64,000 nt of DNA from Myxococcales bacterium (lineage in GTDB: Bacteria; Myxococcota_A; Polyangia; Haliangiales; Haliangiaceae), in assembly GCA_016794525.1 (NCBI GenBank), contig JAEUJY010000062.1, positions 124,001-188,000 on the forward strand. Direction: 5' to 3'. Made by a program: the position numbers and the translations under genes. The notes beneath the pieces are model-generated. The model was not told where the DNA came from and did no database searches. It was given only the letters and a program-made list of their open reading frames with translations. Below, piece after piece: positions 57,280 to 64,000 of this stretch (positions are counted from its first letter, which is position 1; the number at the start of each line of letters is the position of its first letter).

Positions 57280-60200
57280 ATGGCCGCGCGCTTCATCAAG
57301 CTGGGCGAGCCGGCCCACGACAGCGAGCGCCAGGCGCTGCGGTTCCTGGTCGAGGGCCTGCCCGCGACCTACACGGTCTACGGCAACGCCTGGCTGGTCG
57401 AGCGCTCCGGCGTGGTCCACGAGCTCGACGCGGTGGTGGTCGCGCCGCACGCGGTGTTCGTCGTCGAGATCAAGGGCTACCGCGGCACCATCGAGGGCAC
57501 CGACTACGACTGGTACCTCCCGGAGCCGGTCAAGAGCCCCATCGAGAAGAACCGCAAGACCGCGCAGATCCTCCACGGCCTCATGAAGCGCGTCAGCTTC
57601 GAGGCCGGCCAGCTCTGGACCCAGGGCCTGGTGTTCCTGTCGGCGACCACGCGCTGCAACGTGCGCGGCAGCGCCAGCAAAGACCGCATCCACACCCGTG
57701 CGACGATCATCGCCGCGCTCACCGACCCGACGTTCGTCGATCGCATCGCCAACCGCGCCGCCACGCCGGTCACCGCGCGGACCCTGGCCGACGTCGACAA
57801 GATCCTCACCAGCAGCGCCGCGACCAGCCCGCGGCCGAAGCGCAGCATCCGCGAATACGACATCCTGGCGTCCCTCGAGAGCCACGACACCTGCCAGGAG
57901 TTCCTGGCCAAGCACTCGCTGTCGAGCGCCGAGCGGCTGCTCCGCGTCTACACCGTGCCGACCCTGGCCGACGACGAGGAGCGCGAGCGCATCATGCGAC
58001 GCGCGCGCTGGGAAGCCCAGGTGCTCGGCCGGCTCGGCCGCATCCCGGGCATCCTCGCCGCCGATCCGCCGTTCACCGACGAGGCCGGGATCGTCCTGCC
58101 GCTCGAGCTGTTCCACGGCGTCTCACTGGCGTCGTGGGCCGACAAGTTCGCGCTGACGAAGAAGGCCGAGTTCAACGCCCGCGTCGACCTGTGGCTGCGC
58201 ATCGCCGCGGCGCTCGATCAGGCCCACCAGCAAGGCGTGGTCCACCGGCTGCTGCGGCCCGAAGTGGTGCTGGTCGACAACGTCGCCGCCCCGGCGCAGC
58301 TCCGGGTCATCGGCTGGGACCTGGCCAAGCAGCTCACTGCCGAAGGCACCGTCCTGTTCACGTCGCTCGGCGACGACCGGCTGCGCATGGCCGCGCCCGA
58401 GGTGGTCCACGCGTTCTCCAGCGCGTCGCCGGCCTCCGATCAGTTCAGCCTGGGCGCGATCCTCGCGCTCCTGGTCGCCGGGCGGCCGCTGTTCGACTCG
58501 ACCCGCGACTTCGTCTCGGCGCGCCGCGTCGTGGTCCGCCTGCGCGACATCGCGCCCCGCGCGCCGCTGTCGCTCGACGAGGCGGTCCACCGCATGCTGG
58601 CCGTGCGGCCGGCCGATCGCTTCCCGACCCTGGCCGACGCCATCGCCGCGGTCCGCGACGCCACCCGCGAGCGCCCCTCGACCCAGACCGCGATGCCGGC
58701 GTTCGCGCCGGCGCGCGCGCTCGACCCCGACAACCTCGAGCGCGGCACGCGCATCGGCGCCGACTACGAGATCACCGACCGCCTCGGCGAGGGCGGCCTG
58801 GCCGTGGTCTACGCGGCCCGCCACCTGCCGACCGGCCGCACTCGCGCGCTCAAGGTCGCGCGCAACTCGGCCGGCGCCGAAGAGGCGCTGCGCGGCGAGT
58901 ACAAGGCGCTCGAGCGGCTCGATCACCCGGCGATCGTCAAGGTGCTCGACCCGACCAACATGGTCGACGGCCGGCTCACGCTGATCATGGAGCGGGTCAG
59001 CGGCGAGACCCTGCGCCAGCGGCTGCATCGACAGCCCGCGCTCGACGCCGCGACCCGGCGCCGCTTCGCCGAGGACCTGCTGACCGCGCTCGACTACCTC
59101 GAGCAGCGCGGGGTCACGCACAAGGACCTCAAGCCCGACAACCTGCTGGTCGGCGACGCGGGCCTCATCGTCATCGACTTCAGCCTGGCCGAGATGCCCG
59201 CCGAGGCGCTGTACGGCGGCACCGCGCTGTACCGAGATCCGTCGCGCACCGACTGGACCCACGCGACCGATCGCTACGCCGCCGCGCTGTGCCTGTTCGA
59301 GCTCTACGCGGGGCGCCACGCCTTCGACGGCAAGGTGCCCGAGCCCGGCCAGTCGCCCAGCATCGCCCCCGAGGACATCGATCCGCCGGGCCTGGCCGCG
59401 TTCTTCGCCAAGGCGCTGCACCGCGAGCCCGAGCTGCGGTTCCCTTCGGCCCGCGCGATGCGCGACGCGCTCTTGCTCGCGCTCGGTGCCGACGTCGACG
59501 TGGCGCCGATCCCAGCCGTACCGGCCCACCTCGAGCCCGCGTCGTCGTTGCGCCTGTCGCCGCTGCCGCCGCGCGCCCAGAACCAGCTCGCGCGCGCCGG
59601 CGTCACCACGGTCGGCGAGCTGGCCGGGCTCAGCGAGGCCCAGATCCGCGGCCTGTCGAACCTCGGCGACAAGACCATCCGCGACATCCTGGCGTTCCAG
59701 GCCCAGCTCCGCGCGCGCGGCGTCATCGCGACCACGACGTCGGTCCACCGCGAGCCGGCCATCGTGCCCGAGCTGGTCGACAGCCCCGAGCCGCTCGATC
59801 GCCTGACCCTGGCCGCCCGCGTGCGCCGCGCGCTCGAGGCCGGCCGCCTCACCACCATCGGCGCCGTGGCGCGCCAGACCCGCGCCGAGCTGCGCGCCGT
59901 TGATGGCGTCGGCGCGGGCGTCCTGACCCAGATCGTCGACGCGCTGCACCGCTACCGCGATCAGGACACCGGCACCGCCGGCACCGCCCGCGACCTCGAC
60001 GCGCTGTGGGACCAGGCGTCGCAGCCGCTCACCGACGCCCAGCGCACGGCGGTCGATCGCTTCATCGGCGTATCGCAGGAGCCCGAGGTGCAGGGCGCGA
60101 TTGCCGACGCGCTCCGCGTCCACCAGTCGACCGTCAGCACCCAGTGCACCGAGGGCCTGACCCGGCTCATCGACGCCGCGCTGGCCGAGGTGCTCGACGC

Positions 60201-61371
60201 GACCGAGCAGGTGCTCGACGCCCGCGGCGGCATCGCGCTGATGGGCGACCTCGGCGCGCGCCTCGAAGATCAGTGGGCGCCGGGCCAGGTCACCGGCCGC
60301 GGCATGCTGCGCCTGCTGGTGAAGACCCAGAACACGCGCCTCCAGGCGTTCCCGGTCGACGGCGTCGACGATCTGGTGCTCGCGCGCCCGGCCTTCGACA
60401 AGGCCGCCATCCGGTCGTTCGTGAAGGAGGTGTTCCGCCTCGCCGACTGGCCGCCGATCGAGGCCGAGGCCGCGCGCCGCACGCTGGCCGCGACGCTGCC
60501 CGAGTTCGGCGGCGACCTGCTCCAGCTCGCGACCCGGTTGTGCGCCGACGTCGACTTCACCAACGGCGGCCAGCTCTTCCACCACCCGCTGTTGCCGGTC
60601 GAGTCGATCGGCTTCGTGCTGAAGGGCGGCCGCGACGACCTGCTCCTGACCGAGCTGCGCGACCAGGTGCGCACGGTGTTCGGCGAGCGCTGCCCGTTCC
60701 CCGAGCCGGACGATCTGCTGGGCGTGCTACACGCGCTCGACTACCAGGTGCGTGACGGCCGGGTGGTGCCGAAGCACGCGCAGCCCCGAGGCGTGCGCGC
60801 GCCCGAGGCGCAGCCGGGTGACGAGCTGCCGCCGCTGCTCGGCGCGGATCGTCCGCCGGAGGTGGTGCTGCGCGACCTCCTGCGCGAGGCGGCGACCAGC
60901 CGCGGCTTCCGCATGCTGGTGACGCCACCCGAGCGCCACATCGAGATCAGCCGCTCGGTGGCGGCGGCGCTCGACGGCACCTACGTCTCGTTCGAGGACG
61001 CGTTCTTCCGCGCCCACGGCCACGACATCGCCGCGCTCGAGCGCGCCGAGCAGTACGCGGCGCAGCGGGCGATCCTGACCGAGCACGCCGAGACGCTGGT
61101 GCGCGACCTGCTCGAGGAGCACGGCCGCCCGGGGCACACGGTGGTCCTGGGCGAGACGGCGCTGCTCGGCCTGTGCGGCGCGCTCGACGTGCCGCGCTGG
61201 CTCTACGACGAGGCCATGTCGGGCGCGCTCGGCTTCTGGGTGCTGGTGGTGCCCGGCGTCATCCTCAACCGCCAGCCGCGCTTCAACGAGCACGAGAGCT
61301 TCTTCCACCTGGAAGGCGTGACGTTCCCGCTGCCCGCGGTGATGCCGGTAGTCGAGCGGGGGGCGAGGTAA
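57280..61371 (+). CDS. pglW: BREX type 2 Ser/Thr kinase PglW (NERD + two kinase-like domains)
   Basis: 1363 aa. Residues ~1-150 are a NERD nuclease-related domain (LVERSGVVHELDAVVVA, FVVEIKGYRG: D-x(n)-ExK). The first kinase-like domain (~190-450) is degenerate: its loop reads HRLLRPEVVLV in place of HRDLKPEN, and RVIGWDLAK replaces DFG. The second (~495-740) keeps LGEGGLAVVYAAR, catalytic loop HKDLKPDNLLV and DFS, so it is the active kinase. A helix-hairpin-helix/RNA-polymerase-alpha-CTD-like region (~760-880) and a long helical C-terminus follow. This layout is that of PglW. In Pgl/BREX-2, PglW phosphorylates partner proteins. A pglX gene lies 109 bases downstream. Confidence 0.92.
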   Translation: MAARFIKLGEPAHDSERQALRFLVEGLPATYTVYGNAWLVERSGVVHELDAVVVAPHAVFVVEIKGYRGTIEGTDYDWYLPEPVKSPIEKNRKTAQILHGLMKRVSFEAGQLWTQGLVFLSATTRCNVRGSASKDRIHTRATIIAALTDPTFVDRIANRAATPVTARTLADVDKILTSSAATSPRPKRSIREYDILASLESHDTCQEFLAKHSLSSAERLLRVYTVPTLADDEERERIMRRARWEAQVLGRLGRIPGILAADPPFTDEAGIVLPLELFHGVSLASWADKFALTKKAEFNARVDLWLRIAAALDQAHQQGVVHRLLRPEVVLVDNVAAPAQLRVIGWDLAKQLTAEGTVLFTSLGDDRLRMAAPEVVHAFSSASPASDQFSLGAILALLVAGRPLFDSTRDFVSARRVVVRLRDIAPRAPLSLDEAVHRMLAVRPADRFPTLADAIAAVRDATRERPSTQTAMPAFAPARALDPDNLERGTRIGADYEITDRLGEGGLAVVYAARHLPTGRTRALKVARNSAGAEEALRGEYKALERLDHPAIVKVLDPTNMVDGRLTLIMERVSGETLRQRLHRQPALDAATRRRFAEDLLTALDYLEQRGVTHKDLKPDNLLVGDAGLIVIDFSLAEMPAEALYGGTALYRDPSRTDWTHATDRYAAALCLFELYAGRHAFDGKVPEPGQSPSIAPEDIDPPGLAAFFAKALHREPELRFPSARAMRDALLLALGADVDVAPIPAVPAHLEPASSLRLSPLPPRAQNQLARAGVTTVGELAGLSEAQIRGLSNLGDKTIRDILAFQAQLRARGVIATTTSVHREPAIVPELVDSPEPLDRLTLAARVRRALEAGRLTTIGAVARQTRAELRAVDGVGAGVLTQIVDALHRYRDQDTGTAGTARDLDALWDQASQPLTDAQRTAVDRFIGVSQEPEVQGAIADALRVHQSTVSTQCTEGLTRLIDAALAEVLDATEQVLDARGGIALMGDLGARLEDQWAPGQVTGRGMLRLLVKTQNTRLQAFPVDGVDDLVLARPAFDKAAIRSFVKEVFRLADWPPIEAEAARRTLAATLPEFGGDLLQLATRLCADVDFTNGGQLFHHPLLPVESIGFVLKGGRDDLLLTELRDQVRTVFGERCPFPEPDDLLGVLHALDYQVRDGRVVPKHAQPRGVRAPEAQPGDELPPLLGADRPPEVVLRDLLREAATSRGFRMLVTPPERHIEISRSVAAALDGTYVSFEDAFFRAHGHDIAALERAEQYAAQRAILTEHAETLVRDLLEEHGRPGHTVVLGETALLGLCGALDVPRWLYDEAMSGALGFWVLVVPGVILNRQPRFNEHESFFHLEGVTFPLPAVMPVVERGAR

Positions 61372-61463
61372 TGACCGACGTTATGGACAGCTTTGCCCGG
61401 AACCCGGCGCAAGCTGCCGCGTTGATTCCGCTTTCCGATTGCGCAAGCCACCGCGAGTTATGA
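61371..61463 (+). CDS. Possible 30-aa peptide between pglW and pglX
   Basis: The ATG overlaps the pglW stop (TAATG) and encodes MTDVMDSFARNPAQAAALIP, ten more residues, then stop, 17 bases before the pglX ATG. TAATG overlaps allow re-initiation, so this may serve translation coupling or be chance. No homology is claimed. Confidence 0.2.
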   Translation: MTDVMDSFARNPAQAAALIPLSDCASHREL

Positions 61464-61479
61464 CCGAAGCGAGCCGTCG

Positions 61480-64000
61480 ATGATCCCTGCTGACCGTACG
61501 AAGTTGACCAAGGCGCTGGCGCAGCACGTAGGCGCCATCGCGGCCGATCTACGGGCGCAGATGTTGGCGCCGGGGGCGGTGCGCGACCGGGCCAAGAAGC
61601 TGCACACGGACGAGCAGGTGGGCGACGACTTCGACGTGTGGACCGATCTGTTGTCGCGGCGCGCGGCGGTCTTGTGGGTGCTGAAGACGGTCTACGTGCG
61701 GGTGCTCGAGGATCGTCAGCTGCTGGTGCCGCCACGGCTGGTCGATCCCGAGGCGCAGAAGGAGCTGTTCGACAGGTTGGCGCCCGACCTAGGCGACACG
61801 GCGTTCCTGCGCTGGGTCTTCCGCGACCTGGCATCCCCCCGCGGCGGCCTGCCGGAGCTGTTCGCGCCGCAGCCAGCCGAGGTCGCGGTGCCCTCGAACA
61901 AGTGCTCGGAGGCGCTGATCGAGTTCTGGCGGGCCAAGGAAGCCGACACCGGCTTCCAGTGGTCGTTCAAGGACGAAGAGTTCGCGGGCGAGCTGATGGG
62001 CGACCTGTACCAGGAGCTCGACCCGGTGGTGAAGGAGCGCTACGCGCTCTGCCAGACGCCCGACTTCGTCCGCGACTTCATGCTGGGCCAGACGCTGACG
62101 CCCGCTCTGGCCGAGCTGGGCGGCGACGCGGTGCGCCTGCTCGACCCGGCCTGCGGCTCGGGGCACTTCCTCCTCGACGGCCTGCGCCGCATCGTCGCGG
62201 CGACCGCGGCCCAGCATCCCGACTGGGACAAGCGAACGGTGGTCGAGCACGCGCTCGAGCGGGTCGTGGGGATCGATCTGAACGACTACGCCTGTGCGCT
62301 GGCGCGGGCTCGCATGGTGATGACCGCGGCCGAGCTGGCGGGCGTGAAGAGCCTGGCCGAGGCGGCGCAGTTTCACCCGCATGTGTATTGGGCCGACGGC
62401 CTGGAGCAAGTCGAGCGCGACGACGAGCGACCGGCCGAGCAGCTCGAGCTGATCGGCGGCGGGGCAGGCGGGAAGGCCAAGGAGGCGCCGCCGAAGGCGG
62501 TGCTGACGCGGCCGTCGGTGCGGTTGGTGCTGCGGCCGATCTTGAAGAAGAAGTTTCAGGTCGTCGTCGGGAATCCGCCGTACATCACCGAGCGCGATCC
62601 GGCGCGCAAGGAGTACCACCGCGAGAAAGGCGGAGGGAAACCGCGTTACGTGTCGGCGTTCCGCGAGTACTCGCTCAGCGCGCCTTTCATCGAGCGGTGC
62701 CTGCAGCTCGCCGAGAAGGACGGCTGGACCGGGCTGATCGTCGCCAACAACTTCATGAAGCGCGAGTTCGGCAAGTCGCTGATCGAAGAAGTACTCTCGG
62801 TCGTGGATCTGCAGCTCGTGGTCGACAGCTCGCAGGCATTCATCCCGCACCACGGCACTCCGACGGTGATTCTGTTCGCACGCAACCGTACACCAAGAGG
62901 CGAGACGGTCCGTGCCGTGATGGGCAAGCGCGGAGAGCCCGGGGTGCCCGCTGAACCGGCGCGCGGTCTTGCATGGACGAGTCTGATGTCGGCGGTGAAG
63001 CTTCCGCATCCTGGATACGAAGACGACTTCGCCGTTGAGACTTCGATCTCGCGCGAGACCATGGCGACCTACCCTTGGAGCCTCGGTACAGGTGGAGCCA
63101 TCCGACATAGGCTGGAAGCCGAGTGTCGAAGTCGACTCTCCGATCTGGCGTCCGTGGGCGGTGGTGGACGGTCGAGCGCGGACAGCGTTTTCGTCCGTGA
63201 GATGACGCAGTGGAGCAGAATCCATGTCGACACGCGCTTCATCCGCCCTCTCGTGGTGGGTGAGCAAGTGCGTGATTGGTCGGCCTCGTCGGGGCTCGCC
63301 GCGTTCTTCCCGTATGGGGATCGCCTCGAGTTGCTCACACCAACCGGGGCGACATTGGCTGCACTCTGGCCATTTCAGCGGATTCTTAGTGCGCGCATCG
63401 CTTCTGGCAAGAAAGACTATCGCGAAGCGGGGCGTAAGTGGTTTGAGTGGCATCGGCCAATGAGCGAGCCCTATGTGACGCCTCTCTCGATCCTCTATCC
63501 AGAGGTGGCGACTCATGGCCACTTCGTGCTGGATCGCGGAGGAAGTCTCTTCAAGCATTCTGCGCCCGTTGTCAAACTCTTCCCGGGATCCACCGAGGAC
63601 GAGCATCTGGCGCTGCTGGGGCTGCTCAACTCGGCGGCGGCGTGCTTCTGGATGAAGCAGGTGTTCCACAACAAGGGCATCCGGGGCGAAGGCGGAGGCA
63701 CGACGGCCGAGTCGTGGGAGCAGTTCTACGCGTGCGACCCGACCAAGATGAAACTGTTCCCGATCCCCAGCGGCCATGCGGCGGTCATCCCGTGGGCGCG
63801 CGCGCTCGATCGCGTCGCGCGGCAGCGCGCCGAGCGCTCGATCGAGTCGGTGCTGGCCCACGACGGCTGGAGCACCACCGCCGGCTTGCGTGCGGCCCTC
63901 GACGCGCGACGTGAGGCTGACCTGGCCGATCTGCTGCGCATGGTCGCGCTGCAAGAAGAGCTCGACTGGGAGTGCTACCGGCTCTACGGCCTCGATCCCA
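61480..64000 (+). CDS. pglX: BREX type 2 adenine-specific DNA methyltransferase PglX (3' end outside window)
   Basis: 840 codons are visible from the ATG at 61480; the frame is still open at the right edge, and PglX proteins are usually about 1200 aa, so roughly 350 residues are missing. After a helical N-terminus (~200 residues, RDRAKKLHTDEQVGDDFDVW) come SAM-binding motif I LLDPACGSGHFLLDG (~220) and FERVVGIDLNDYACALARAR. The catalytic motif VVGNPPYI (~363) marks an N6-adenine methyltransferase of the gamma class. Further on are WTGLIVANNFMKREFG and a target-recognition part (LLGLLNSAAACFWMKQVFHN). It modifies host DNA so that BREX restricts unmodified phage. Its partners pglY and pglZ should lie beyond the window. 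Confidence 0.92.
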   Translation, partial: MIPADRTKLTKALAQHVGAIAADLRAQMLAPGAVRDRAKKLHTDEQVGDDFDVWTDLLSRRAAVLWVLKTVYVRVLEDRQLLVPPRLVDPEAQKELFDRLAPDLGDTAFLRWVFRDLASPRGGLPELFAPQPAEVAVPSNKCSEALIEFWRAKEADTGFQWSFKDEEFAGELMGDLYQELDPVVKERYALCQTPDFVRDFMLGQTLTPALAELGGDAVRLLDPACGSGHFLLDGLRRIVAATAAQHPDWDKRTVVEHALERVVGIDLNDYACALARARMVMTAAELAGVKSLAEAAQFHPHVYWADGLEQVERDDERPAEQLELIGGGAGGKAKEAPPKAVLTRPSVRLVLRPILKKKFQVVVGNPPYITERDPARKEYHREKGGGKPRYVSAFREYSLSAPFIERCLQLAEKDGWTGLIVANNFMKREFGKSLIEEVLSVVDLQLVVDSSQAFIPHHGTPTVILFARNRTPRGETVRAVMGKRGEPGVPAEPARGLAWTSLMSAVKLPHPGYEDDFAVETSISRETMATYPWSLGTGGAIRHRLEAECRSRLSDLASVGGGGRSSADSVFVREMTQWSRIHVDTRFIRPLVVGEQVRDWSASSGLAAFFPYGDRLELLTPTGATLAALWPFQRILSARIASGKKDYREAGRKWFEWHRPMSEPYVTPLSILYPEVATHGHFVLDRGGSLFKHSAPVVKLFPGSTEDEHLALLGLLNSAAACFWMKQVFHNKGIRGEGGGTTAESWEQFYACDPTKMKLFPIPSGHAAVIPWARALDRVARQRAERSIESVLAHDGWSTTAGLRAALDARREADLADLLRMVALQEELDWECYRLYGLDP

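Noticed and set aside
58123-60585. 820-codon minus-strand open frame inside pglW
   Set aside because: Antisense to a recognised kinase; low-complexity Gly/Arg/Ala composition.
61638-62954. 438-codon + strand frame near the right end
   Set aside because: Out of frame with the methyltransferase motifs; the pglX frame starting at 61480 is correct and runs off the edge.

Overview
This window is a high-GC chromosomal segment whose codon use and gene families point to a myxobacterium (Myxococcota, probably a Haliangium/Kofleriaceae-like lineage): many secreted lipoproteins, eukaryote-like Ser/Thr kinases, TIR, caspase and CHAT domains, ECF sigma factors, FG-GAP and Ig-like repeat proteins, and a VirB9/DUF2381-like protein beside a kinase. 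The organism assignment is inference from content; there is no rRNA or taxonomic marker here.

Layout. 0-5.6 kb: an astacin-type lipoprotein protease with FG-GAP repeats, a lone tail-collar protein, a small membrane protein and a sigma-54-type AAA+ regulator whose GAFTGA loop is altered. 5.6-7.0 kb: a low-GC two-gene insert, the second gene possibly caspase-like. 7.0-10.9 kb: one giant kinase-STAND-FGE protein. 11-19.6 kb: small lipoproteins and a conflict-type cluster with two TIR-like proteins, a metacaspase, a CHAT protease with TPR-like repeats, and an ECF sigma/anti-sigma pair divergent from the CHAT gene. 19.9 kb: tRNA-Ala(CGC) with a terminator, followed at once by a 5'-truncated, frameshifted Ig-like repeat gene. 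23.8-28.3 kb: lipoproteins, including a collagen-like one, and a coiled-coil protein. 28.4-40 kb: a Sel1/DegP/TonB-C fusion, then a toxin-immunity region with a 1015-aa polyimmunity protein (Imm22-like, SUKH, DMP19-like, ankyrin), a 1905-aa DUF4157 (eCIS-core type) toxin with three HExxH-like sites, and a downstream partner. 40-47 kb: an outer-membrane-like protein and a VirB9/DUF2381-like protein encoded with a Ser/Thr kinase, divergent from two beta-propeller-like proteins.

47-64 kb is a phage-defence island, all on the + strand: a 1880-aa COG1112/DUF4011 helicase with a C-terminal FHA domain, an AIPR protein with a PD-(D/E)xK-like N-terminus, a GmrSD-like DUF262/HNH protein, an unknown protein two bases upstream of pglW, then pglW (NERD + two kinase-like domains) and pglX (adenine methyltransferase, cut by the window edge). 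This is the left part of a BREX type 2 (Pgl) locus; pglY, pglZ, brxD and brxHI would be expected to the right. The FHA domain on the helicase suggests it may read threonine phosphorylation written by PglW, a link between the defence genes that is not part of the standard BREX-2 description.
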